DNA of 5,979 bases from Chryseobacterium gleum (GCA_943330925.2 CALQJP020000167.1:1-5979); one strand, 5' to 3'; shown: positions 1 to 5,979, counted from the stretch's first letter. Notes: generated by a model from the sequence alone, not told the origin. Numbers and translations: made by a program.

Positions 1-2768
1 CAGCCGCTGCCGCCCAGCTCATCAAACACAATAGGCGGTTCTTCGACCACCAATTTTGCATAGATGCGCCAGGCCCTGGCAGTTTTCATTCGCAACAATG
101 CCGAAAGCAGCTCAAACTGATACTCTGCGCTATCCGGAAATGCATTGAACTCTCGCACGAGAAAATCGATGTTTTGAGCTGATGTATCAGCCGCTAGCCC
201 GGATAGCAACTTGGACTGAATATGCACAGCATCTTCACCTGTGAAATAAGGCAAGTGCTTCAACAGGTTGCGCATCCTGGCTGCCGATTCTGCCGTAAAA
301 TCCATTTCGCCCGTGATCTGCAATGCGCGCATTCGCTGCAATGAATCGACAGAGACCAAAGCGTCGAAGTAAGCAGCATCGCGCGATTGGAAGTGTGGAT
401 ATGGAAAGAGCGTGTCGGTTGAACGGAAGGTTTCAAACGCAGTTCGATGAAAATCAGATAAACCTACAATCGAGTCATAACAGGCAGAAAGATGATAGAA
501 CGACTTGTTGTGCAGAACCATGCGATGCAAGAATCGTTTGGTAGTGCCCGTATCTCCAACAACAAACTCAAAATTGGCCCCGGAATCACTCCATTGAACG
601 CGCTCTGAAATAAGCTTCATATCAATCCCCAAAACAAGCGCGCGCTTATCATTCAGAAATGCATTCTTGTCCTCTCCGTCCGAAAATTCATGATACCGCT
701 GAAAATCCACCAGCATTGATTCTGCGCTGAGAGGGGCATTCAGGGTTAGAGAAGCATTGGTACCAAAAGGCGAATTCGCCTCGACTTCGAGATCAGCATT
801 GAAAAGCATCGCATCCATAGAGGATGTGCTTTCCAGAGGAACGTAAGGCAATTGTGTCGAAAAATACAATTCGTTATTCTGATAGGAATGACCTGTTCCC
901 GATTGAGGATTCTTCATTTGAAAAGAGTCGAACCATTTGCGGCGTGCCGATTCATCCGACTCGTTTGTAGAAAGTGCCAGGTAGCTGAGGGCATTCATAA
1001 CAAACATCGCATGCACACGCTCATTCTGTGATTCACCCATCTCTTTCAATCCCGCGAACTCGGCCTCAATCGCCGCAAGCCCCTGGTGCTGGGTTAATCT
1101 GAACGCATCCAGCTCAAGATTTCTGTCTTCTGCAAAAGCGCGCATTAAACGCTGCAACTCGTAGGTGTCTTCATCGAGAAAGCCGGGCGTTTCAATTACA
1201 TGGCGCTGAATAGTGTAGTACGCATTATTCTTTGAGTCGGTTGAAACCACTTCGAAATCGGGACTCCCGTTGACATCCGAGACCTGATCATACGATATCC
1301 CACGGGAAGGAAGGTTCGCACGAATCGTTCCATCCGGCGACGTCCATTCGTTGTCGGATGATTCGGATTGATTGATTTGAAGATTATCAAAAAACTCAGC
1401 ACCGAAACCTGCTTTCACCTTATCGCCGGGTGCTGCGAGTTTGAGCACGATGATTTCATCCGGCATCACAACAATTTGCTGCCTCCGATATTCACCCCTG
1501 CGTGTTTTGTTAACGACATCAATTCCCGCATAACGTCCCACCTTGATTGCCTTCCTGGAAATCACTTCACCTGCCACCGTTTCGTAGAGTAAACTATCAA
1601 TGATAGCGAGCAAATCAGAACTAGTATAACCCGTAATTGCGTTGTATGACTTCAAACGAGTTAGCGAGTAATTTGCCCCGTTGGCCATATCGAGGCAAAG
1701 CCAGGTAGTTGACTCCTTCGTGGCACGCGTATGATATACCTGGGCCGGAGCGCTCACCGAAACCACACCATCGGGCGTTGTAAAAGGCACGAATGGCCTA
1801 TCATATATACGCTTATCAATTTCTTTGCGTCGCTTGGCATTGCGGCTTCCCTTGTTGAGTGGAGTAACATCGTAACCCAATTCCCGCAAGGTTTCGATCA
1901 CACCGCCTTCCCCAGGCAAATGCGCGCAGCCCATAGCCGCGAATACTGATTTACCTGCATGAAACAAACTATCGATATTGCGCACGAACAGTTTGTTTCG
2001 TTCCAGCAAAATGTACGTTCGAAATGCATCGCTGCTTGCATTGCGAGTCAAGGAGTCAATCAAGTCAAGATCTTGTCGTCGGTAAGCAGGTTCGAGCTGT
2101 CTGCTCAACTCCTCATACTCGTTGATGTCTCCCTCGTCCCACTCGCGTTGATCCATTTCCTGAGCATCAGCAGCACTCGCTTTTCGGATGAACTCGTCGC
2201 TTTGCTCATAGGTCTCCAGGCCGATTGTCTCAAGTCCCATTTTCTTGGCCACTTGATAAATGTGCATATCCAACCAAGTATCCTCTTCAAAGTCGATTGA
2301 AGCGTCGCCATCGCCATACCGAAACATGAGATAGTTGAGGATGTCAGGTTCATAGAGTAACGCCTCGCGAACCCGCTCGTAGGCATTCAGACCACCACCA
2401 ATACTCCAATAGCCGTGGAGATTAGGCAACGGAGAGTCGGTTTCGGTTGCATACTCGTCGTAGTAACTCTCTTCGAGCTCTTGACTACCGAGCCATGAAG
2501 CAACCTGCGGATCTCGGAACAATGCGTCTAACCAGGCCTCGGGCTCCAGCTCGAGCGCTACAACATCAGCCGACTGTATGCAATCGTAAAATGGATCCCC
2601 CAACTGAAACGCCAGTTTGCCGCTTATGTGCATGGTGCCATACAAATACGAGGGCTTTGTCAAACCATTGCCGGAAACCTTCCACAACAAGCTTTGATAT
2701 TGACCGTGAGCAGAAAAACCAACCCCCAACAATCCAAGTAGCGACAACAGATAAACAAGGTATTTCAT
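1..2768 (-). CDS. Secreted TraB/GumN-family protein with long C-terminal extension (3' end off the window)
   Basis: The frame is open from the ATG at 2768 to the left edge, giving 922 residues without a stop codon. Residues 1-23 form a signal peptide (MKYLVYLLSLLGLLGVGFSA, then HGQ); there is no lipobox, so the product is probably periplasmic or surface-exposed rather than a lipoprotein. Residues 24-304 are a TraB/GumN (TIKI-like) domain. It begins with the typical 'sGNGLTKPSYLYGTMH' lead-in, has GxxH motif 1 at 44-47 (GTMH), acidic residues in LELEPE (E73, E75), and GxxH motif 2 at 280-283 (GCAH) within MGCAHLPGEGGV, followed by LRELGYDVTPL. In related TIKI proteins these His/Glu residues form a metal-dependent peptidase site, so a metalloprotease-type activity is possible but unproven; the substrate is unknown. 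Residues about 326-465, 475-618 and perhaps 640-781 look like diverged repeats of one module, followed by helical sequence to the edge. The start is fixed by the signal peptide. Family call is firm; biological role is not known. Confidence 0.9.
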   Translation of the reverse strand, partial: MKYLVYLLSLLGLLGVGFSAHGQYQSLLWKVSGNGLTKPSYLYGTMHISGKLAFQLGDPFYDCIQSADVVALELEPEAWLDALFRDPQVASWLGSQELEESYYDEYATETDSPLPNLHGYWSIGGGLNAYERVREALLYEPDILNYLMFRYGDGDASIDFEEDTWLDMHIYQVAKKMGLETIGLETYEQSDEFIRKASAADAQEMDQREWDEGDINEYEELSRQLEPAYRRQDLDLIDSLTRNASSDAFRTYILLERNKLFVRNIDSLFHAGKSVFAAMGCAHLPGEGGVIETLRELGYDVTPLNKGSRNAKRRKEIDKRIYDRPFVPFTTPDGVVSVSAPAQVYHTRATKESTTWLCLDMANGANYSLTRLKSYNAITGYTSSDLLAIIDSLLYETVAGEVISRKAIKVGRYAGIDVVNKTRRGEYRRQQIVVMPDEIIVLKLAAPGDKVKAGFGAEFFDNLQINQSESSDNEWTSPDGTIRANLPSRGISYDQVSDVNGSPDFEVVSTDSKNNAYYTIQRHVIETPGFLDEDTYELQRLMRAFAEDRNLELDAFRLTQHQGLAAIEAEFAGLKEMGESQNERVHAMFVMNALSYLALSTNESDESARRKWFDSFQMKNPQSGTGHSYQNNELYFSTQLPYVPLESTSSMDAMLFNADLEVEANSPFGTNASLTLNAPLSAESMLVDFQRYHEFSDGEDKNAFLNDKRALVLGIDMKLISERVQWSDSGANFEFVVGDTGTTKRFLHRMVLHNKSFYHLSACYDSIVGLSDFHRTAFETFRSTDTLFPYPHFQSRDAAYFDALVSVDSLQRMRALQITGEMDFTAESAARMRNLLKHLPYFTGEDAVHIQSKLLSGLAADTSAQNIDFLVREFNAFPDSAEYQFELLSALLRMKTARAWRIYAKLVVEEPPIVFDELGGSG

Positions 2769-2803
2769 GGGGAGTAGATGATTCAAGGGCAACGATATCA
2801 GGT

Positions 2804-2811
2804 CAAAAATA
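2804..2811 (-). promoter_or_regulatory. -7 promoter element (TATTTTTG) for the TraB/GumN gene
   Basis: Read on the minus strand, 2811-2804 is TATTTTTG, a perfect match to the Bacteroidota -7 consensus TAnnTTTG. It lies 35 bases upstream of the ATG at 2768, which would give a leader of roughly 28 bases. I see no clear TTTG -33 element at the usual distance, so this is a half-supported promoter. The leader lacks a purine-rich ribosome binding site, as is normal in this phylum. Confidence 0.5.
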
Positions 2812-2838
2812 GGGAGTATAGATGTCCTTGTAATCAGA

Positions 2839-2872
2839 TTTGTCAGATGAAAGCATAAATCGTTTATTTTTG
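2839..2872 (+). promoter_or_regulatory. Promoter (TTTG-N22-TATTTTTG) of the TPR-ribH operon
   Basis: TTTG at 2839-2842 and TATTTTTG at 2865-2872 match the Bacteroidota housekeeping sigma consensus (-33 TTTG, -7 TAnnTTTG). The 22-base spacer is at the long end of the accepted range. Transcription would start near 2877-2880, inside or just after the palindrome TGCGGCCGCA (2871-2880). This leaves a leader of only about 15-18 bases before the ATG at 2895, too short for an FMN riboswitch. Confidence 0.65.
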
Positions 2873-2894
2873 CGGCCGCATAACATTGAAAAAT

Positions 2895-3596
2895 ATGTCA
2901 AAACAAGACGCTAACACAGGAGAGACCTTAGTTGACTTTCAACAAGTAGCCTCTAAAACTGAACAATTCTTCGAACAGAACCGCAAAGCCATTTCGATTG
3001 GAATGGGTGCTATCGTATTGGTTTTGGGCGGATTTTTCGCTTTCCAATTTCTCTACAAAAAGCCCCGTGAAGTGGAAGCTTCAAATGCAGCAGTTCGTGC
3101 AGACTTACTGGTAGAGATGGACTCTATCCGTTTGGCTGTTTTGGGTGATGCCAATTTCGAAGGCTACGAAGCAATTGCCGCAAACTACAGCGGAACTAAG
3201 GTGGCAGCTCGCGCACATTTTTGGTGTGGTGTTTACTACCGCGACATTGCTAAAGATTACAACACCGCATTGGAGCATTTTAAACAAGCAAGCTTCGGTG
3301 ATGAGGCTATGAGTGTTGAACTTACAGGATGCATCGGCGACATGTATGTGATGTCAAATGACCTCGAGCAAGGTGCATCATGGCTTGAAAAAGCAGCTAA
3401 ACAAGCGAACTCAAGCGCTAGCCGCGATTTCACAGGTCCGCTCTACAATCTGAAAGCCAGCAAGGTGTATATGGAGCTTGGAAACAACTCCAAGGCTATC
3501 GCGTTGCTTCAATACGTAGTTGATAATTACGACAAGCGTTCACAAGAATATGGTGAAGCTGAAAAGCTCCTCTCCTACTTGAAGGCGAAGGGCTAG
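2895..3596 (+). CDS. Membrane-anchored tetratricopeptide-repeat protein (YfgM-like architecture)
   Basis: This 233-residue protein has a short hydrophilic N-terminus (1-32), one membrane segment at about 33-54 (ISIGMGAIVLVLGGFFAFQF) closed by basic residues (KKPR, 55-58), then an all-helical soluble part. The soluble part shows TPR-like helix pairs at about 104-135 (ARAHFWCGVYYRDIAKDYNTA), 140-172 and 182-213 (LYNLKASKVYMELGNNSKAI). The order TM anchor then TPR resembles bacterial YfgM-type proteins, which hold their TPRs on the periplasmic side and assist envelope protein folding; applying that role here is inference from architecture only. I chose the ATG at 2895 (MSKQDANTGE). An in-frame TTG at 2886 would add three residues but sits very close to the predicted transcription start. 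The stop lies four bases before ribH, so the two genes are almost certainly co-transcribed and may be translationally coupled. No enzymatic motif is visible. Confidence 0.88.
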   Translation: MSKQDANTGETLVDFQQVASKTEQFFEQNRKAISIGMGAIVLVLGGFFAFQFLYKKPREVEASNAAVRADLLVEMDSIRLAVLGDANFEGYEAIAANYSGTKVAARAHFWCGVYYRDIAKDYNTALEHFKQASFGDEAMSVELTGCIGDMYVMSNDLEQGASWLEKAAKQANSSASRDFTGPLYNLKASKVYMELGNNSKAIALLQYVVDNYDKRSQEYGEAEKLLSYLKAKG

Positions 3597-3600
3597 TCGC

Positions 3601-4098
3601 ATGGCAACTGTAGACCTTTCTTCTTACAACAAAGAACATCTTCCCGATGCACACTCGATGCGCATCGGGATTGTTGTTTCTGAATGGAACGATCACATCA
3701 CATCCAATCTTTTAAAGGGGTGTGTCGACGCTCTTACCGATTGTGGCGTAAGTAGCAAAAACATACTTGTTGCCCATGTTCCGGGAAGCTTCGAACTAGC
3801 CTTGGGTGCTCACATGCTTTTTGATAATCACAAGCCGGAAGCGGTTATCTGTTTGGGGTGTGTGATTCGCGGGGAAACCGCACATTTTGATTTTGTCAGT
3901 CAGGCATGCGCCAATGGAATACAACAGCTTGCCCTACAAACCGGTAAACCCGTGATATTTGGTGTGCTTACCGACGACACAGAAGAGCAATCCATTGCTC
4001 GCAGTGGCGGCAGCAAAGGAAACAAGGGCACAGAGGCTGCCATCACGGCCATCAAGATGATAGGCCTTCAGCGAGAATTGGAAAATAATAACTGGTAA
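3601..4098 (+). CDS. ribH: 6,7-dimethyl-8-ribityllumazine synthase
   Basis: The enzyme condenses 5-amino-6-ribitylamino-uracil with 3,4-dihydroxy-2-butanone 4-phosphate to give 6,7-dimethyl-8-ribityllumazine, the penultimate step of riboflavin synthesis, in the cytoplasm. The 165-residue protein has all the family blocks: RIGIVVSEWND at 21-31 (the W-N substrate pocket), VPGSFELALGA at 60-70, LGCVIRGETAHFDFV at 85-99 with the catalytic histidine H95, PVIFGVLTDDTEEQ at 117-130, and the phosphate-binding arginine R134 in IARSGGSKGNKGTEAA. Length is normal, with an N-terminal extension of about 20 residues before the first strand, so the protein should be active and assemble into the usual pentamers or 60-mer shell. 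The ATG follows the TPR stop after four bases (tcgc), indicating one operon. No other riboflavin gene is present in the window, so the pathway is scattered, as is common in Bacteroidota. Confidence 0.98.
   Translation: MATVDLSSYNKEHLPDAHSMRIGIVVSEWNDHITSNLLKGCVDALTDCGVSSKNILVAHVPGSFELALGAHMLFDNHKPEAVICLGCVIRGETAHFDFVSQACANGIQQLALQTGKPVIFGVLTDDTEEQSIARSGGSKGNKGTEAAITAIKMIGLQRELENNNW
3642..3670 (+). other. Perfect 9-bp inverted repeat within the start of ribH
   Basis: TCCCGATGC (3642-3650) and GCATCGGGA (3662-3670) are exact reverse complements separated by an 11-base loop. The RNA hairpin would form at codons 14-24 of ribH and is followed by a U-rich but interrupted stretch (ttgttgtttct, 3671-3681). 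It lies just ahead of the first conserved block. It could affect ribH expression or be chance; the U-run is too broken to call it a terminator. Confidence 0.4.
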
Positions 4099-4111
4099 GA
4101 CGGAGCGTTTT

Positions 4112-4384
4112 CTAAACCTCCATTTCCTGAAACGACAACTCCTCTTTACCTTTCTTGGTAAGTCTATAACCGGAGTTGTTCTTATTCATGATGTAACCAT
4201 CGAGATACAAATTCGCAACGCGTTCACCGAGCTGCGCGCTTCGGGTTGAAGAAGCGTCATCATGTTCTATTCTACTCCAAAAAGCAGTTTCCAACTGACT
4301 CAACTTGATGAGTTCGTTCTTGTTGTTCTTCTTGTAGGTTTGAATGATATCGAGAATGACGTAGTCGTATTTGTCCAGAAACAT
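4112..4384 (-). CDS. Small hypothetical protein with winged-helix-like C-terminal half
   Basis: A 90-residue, lysine- and asparagine-rich soluble protein without signal peptide or membrane segment. I do not recognise it as a named family. The layout fits a compact winged helix-turn-helix domain: a first helix at 5-19 (YDYVILDIIQTYKK), a helix at 22-40, a helix at about 48-63 (RSAQLGERVANLYLDGYI) in the recognition-helix position, and a beta wing at 64-76 (YIMNKNNSGYRLTKKG). 'Leader-GYRLTKKGKEEL' endings are typical of small bacterial regulators or restriction-type wHTH modules. Whether it binds DNA is inference. It is transcribed convergently with ribH, whose stop is 13 bases away, and divergently from the T9SS gene, so the region it would most simply act on is 4385-4590. 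The ATG at 4384 is the only good start. Confidence 0.75.
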   Translation of the reverse strand: MFLDKYDYVILDIIQTYKKNNKNELIKLSQLETAFWSRIEHDDASSTRSAQLGERVANLYLDGYIMNKNNSGYRLTKKGKEELSFQEMEV

Positions 4385-4432
4385 GAGCAGAATGGTTGGC
4401 CGGTTAATTTAGATTGGCGTGTTAACGCGGGG

Positions 4433-4440
4433 CTAATATA
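4433..4440 (-). promoter_or_regulatory. Candidate -7 element of the small winged-helix gene
   Basis: On the minus strand 4440-4433 reads TATATTAG, five of six fixed positions of TAnnTTTG. It lies 49 bases upstream of the ATG at 4384. No TTG is found at the proper -33 distance (the nearest, at 4470-4468, leaves 27 bases), so support is weak. Confidence 0.25.
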
Positions 4441-4541
4441 GAATCTACATTGGTGGGTGTATGTGTGCAACTCGCAACCTTTTGCTCACAACTTTTCAAC
4501 CTTATTCGGCATCATTTCGAAACCGAACACCAAAGATGGAG

Positions 4542-4570
4542 TTGCCTTGTCTTGTATTTGATATACCTTG
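4542..4570 (+). promoter_or_regulatory. Candidate promoter of the T9SS-cargo gene
   Basis: Two alternatives are visible within the 206-base intergenic region. TTG (4542-4544), 19 bases, then TACCTTG (4564-4570) has good spacing but a -7 box short of one T. TGTATTTG (4553-4560) has the TTTG end but a wrong second base and no -33 partner. Either gives a leader of about 14-25 bases before the ATG at 4591, like the other genes here. The rest of 4385-4590 shows no other recognisable element. Confidence 0.3.
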
Positions 4571-4590
4571 CACACATTGATTCCATTCTT

Positions 4591-5649
4591 ATGAAAAAAA
4601 TCTTACTCAATCTGCTCTGCTTTGCTGCTCTGCCAGCCGCTTCACAAATCACGATTAACAGCAACCACCTTCCCAATGCCGGTGATCTGTTATTTACACG
4701 CGCAGCCACGTTGCTGACTGATGTAGATTTGGATGCAACCGGTGCCAATTACACCTGGACATTCGGCGATGATGTTATTCAGGCTGGAGCGCTTGATGCA
4801 GGAACCGAGTGTGCGGATCTTAGTTCTTTATCACTCTTGGATCAGTTGTTTTTCAATAGCCCCCTGTTTCCCGATTACAATTCGGATTTTGGAATTGGAG
4901 CCGCGCTTATCGACAATCCGCTTATCAGCATCGAGAACGCCTATCAGATATACAAGAACAGCGGTGGTGTTTATGCCATGACCGGAATAGTTGCGACTGT
5001 TTCGGGTGTGCCTCTCAATGCCCAATACAATGAGCGGGACATCATTTACGATTTACCACTTACCTACCCCGCTTCAGGAAATACGCATTCTGTGCTGGAG
5101 CTCGAAGTTCCTACAATAGCCTACTACGGCACGGATCAATACCGCAACTACGAATGCGACGGGTGGGGCACGCTCAATATCTACGGACAATCATTTGATG
5201 TCCTTCGCGTAAAATCTACTCTCACCGGATTCGACTCTGTAGCGGTTAATTTCAATGGCATTCCATTCGGGTTTCAGTTTCCCAAAGACAACACCACCTA
5301 CCAATGGATTAGTACCGAATTCAAAGTTCCGGTGTTAGAAATTGTATCTACGGCGGGTGGAATTGGCGGAGCACAACTTACCGCACGCACCGCCGACCTC
5401 GGAGTTGGAATGAACGAACACACCGCTGCTGCATTGAGCGTATTTCCGAACCCTACCAATGGAGAATTGCAAATTGTGAATGCTTCTGCGAACGACTTAT
5501 ACTCCATTTTCAACGCTGTAGGCAAAAGCGTGCAAGAGGGCACTTTAATGAGCAACCGCATAGCTGTTGATGCACTTCCTGCAGGAATCTACTTCATCCG
5601 TTTGCAGCATGAGAACACGCTGCTTCAGGCGAGTTTTATGAAGCAATAA
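4591..5649 (+). CDS. Secreted protein of unknown function with T9SS type A C-terminal sorting domain
   Basis: This 352-residue protein has a Sec signal peptide at 1-18 (MKKILLNLLCFAALPAAS, cleavage likely before Q19) and a C-terminal T9SS sorting domain at about 281-352. That domain is recognised by SVFPNPTNGELQI at 283-295, then IFNAVGKSV, LPAGIYFIRL and the basic ending FMKQ. Such domains target proteins across the outer membrane through the type IX machinery, usually with removal of the domain and attachment to the surface. The middle part begins with the common Bacteroidota opening ITINSNHLPNAGD...TGANYTWTFGD (20-60), has GWGTLNIYGQSFDVLRVKS at 191-209, and only two mature cysteines (C74, C189). 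It looks like beta-sandwich sequence without visible catalytic motifs, so an adhesive or structural surface role is possible but unproven. The ATG at 4591 is chosen because it starts the signal peptide; a TTG at 4450 would add 47 residues that bury it. The stop is one base from the convergent neighbour's stop. Confidence 0.92.
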   Translation: MKKILLNLLCFAALPAASQITINSNHLPNAGDLLFTRAATLLTDVDLDATGANYTWTFGDDVIQAGALDAGTECADLSSLSLLDQLFFNSPLFPDYNSDFGIGAALIDNPLISIENAYQIYKNSGGVYAMTGIVATVSGVPLNAQYNERDIIYDLPLTYPASGNTHSVLELEVPTIAYYGTDQYRNYECDGWGTLNIYGQSFDVLRVKSTLTGFDSVAVNFNGIPFGFQFPKDNTTYQWISTEFKVPVLEIVSTAGGIGGAQLTARTADLGVGMNEHTAAALSVFPNPTNGELQIVNASANDLYSIFNAVGKSVQEGTLMSNRIAVDALPAGIYFIRLQHENTLLQASFMKQ

Positions 5650-5650
5650 A

Positions 5651-5979
5651 TTAGTTTCCGCAGGGGAAATCAGAAGAACCGTTCGGATCGCAGAAATTGA
5701 GTGCCGCTGTGTATTCGCTTTGAACAAGCGCACGTAAATTACCTGCATTCGGTTGGTTATTGTTATCAAATGCAACAAGCGGCAAACTGATTAAGTTGCG
5801 CGTTCCTCGTGATGCAAACAACCCGATTCCATTGCTGACGTTCGTATAGATTGGTCGCTCTTGTACCACTCCGGTAGAAGGCGAGTTAACTTCGATATAC
5901 GACTTCAAATCATTGTTACCCATGGTGAGCATCACATCAAAACACTCTGTGCGTTGCTGTTCTGAATCGTATGTGCCAA
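5651..5979 (-). CDS. C-terminal part of a hypothetical, possibly surface-lipoprotein, gene (5' end off the window)
   Basis: The minus-strand frame is open from the right edge to the TAA at 5653-5651, giving 109 residues of a longer protein. The reading continues upstream of any GTG/ATG near 5935 (…RTECFDVMLTMGNND), so the start is outside the window. Visible landmarks are DLKSYIEVNSPSTG, RPIYTNVSNGIGLFASRGTR, SEYTAALNFC and a cysteine-containing tail (CDPNGSSDFPCGN). The 'YTNV-NG-G-F-SR' block resembles the last strand of DUF4249-type Bacteroidota lipoproteins, where a 'N(I/V)xxGxGxF' motif is usual. I hold this family call loosely because the lipoprotein signal and most of the domain cannot be seen. 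There is no sorting domain at this C-terminus, so it is not itself a T9SS type A cargo. Confidence 0.8.
   Translation of the reverse strand, partial: GTYDSEQQRTECFDVMLTMGNNDLKSYIEVNSPSTGVVQERPIYTNVSNGIGLFASRGTRNLISLPLVAFDNNNQPNAGNLRALVQSEYTAALNFCDPNGSSDFPCGN

Noticed and set aside
2447..2812. A 121-residue plus-strand reading frame across the start of the TraB/GumN gene
   Set aside because: It is antisense to the signal peptide and TraB domain, has low-complexity Arg/Pro/Thr composition and no recognisable motif; it is a shadow frame.
2873..2894. FMN (RFN) riboswitch ahead of the riboflavin operon
   Set aside because: The predicted leader is under 20 bases and the TPR-ribH junction is four bases, so no space exists for the aptamer.
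4450..4590. N-terminal extension of the T9SS protein from a TTG at 4450
   Set aside because: It would place 47 extra residues ahead of an obvious signal peptide starting at the ATG at 4591, and it covers the candidate promoter region.
4591..4644. Lipoprotein signal (cysteine at residue 10 of the T9SS protein)
   Set aside because: The cysteine is preceded by NLL, not a lipobox ending in G/A/S, and sits inside the hydrophobic core of an ordinary signal peptide.
5621..5645. Bidirectional intrinsic terminator at the T9SS gene end
   Set aside because: The stem is only 7 bp and is followed by ataaatta, not a U-run, on the plus strand; no U-run follows on the minus strand either.
5651..5935. A complete 94-residue minus-strand gene starting at a GTG at 5935
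   Set aside because: The same frame stays open to the window edge with protein-like sequence, so this is the end of a longer gene and not a short one.
1..5979. Mobile element, CRISPR array, toxin-antitoxin or defence cassette
   Set aside because: No transposase or integrase motifs, no regularly spaced repeats and no paired small genes of that type are visible; the single small wHTH-like gene has no partner.

Overview
The window reads as ordinary chromosomal DNA from a member of the Bacteroidota, most likely a Flavobacteriales/Cryomorphaceae-like marine or freshwater lineage. Four things point there. One protein carries a type IX secretion (T9SS) C-terminal sorting domain, which is found in this phylum. 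The gene starts lack Shine-Dalgarno sequences. Two perfect copies of the Bacteroidota -7 promoter element (TAnnTTTG) lie in the divergent intergenic region. A very large secreted TraB/GumN protein is also present. The placement below phylum level is inference.

Layout from left to right. (1) Positions 1-2768, minus strand: a long secreted TraB/GumN-family protein, at least 922 residues, whose C-terminus runs off the left edge. (2) 2769-2894: a 126-base divergent intergenic region with back-to-back -7 elements. (3) 2895-4098, plus strand: a two-gene operon of a membrane-anchored TPR protein and, four bases later, ribH (lumazine synthase, riboflavin biosynthesis). (4) 4112-4384, minus strand: a small protein with a winged-helix look, convergent with ribH. 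(5) 4385-4590: a 206-base divergent intergenic region with only weak promoter candidates. (6) 4591-5649, plus strand: a T9SS-exported protein of unknown function. (7) 5651-5979, minus strand: the C-terminal part of a gene entering from the right edge, convergent with the T9SS gene with only one base between the stop codons.

Only TPR-ribH forms an obvious transcription unit; otherwise strands alternate gene by gene. Three of the products (TraB/GumN, TPR, T9SS cargo) are predicted to be exported or membrane-anchored, but nothing shows that they form one pathway. I found no mobile element, CRISPR array, RNA gene, toxin-antitoxin pair or defence system. The most interesting signal is internal to the TraB/GumN protein: downstream of the TraB domain there seem to be two, possibly three, diverged copies of a module of about 150 residues that resembles a PsbP/Mog1-like fold. 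A perfect 9-bp inverted repeat early in ribH is a second, weaker curiosity. I do not see a convincing new biological system here.
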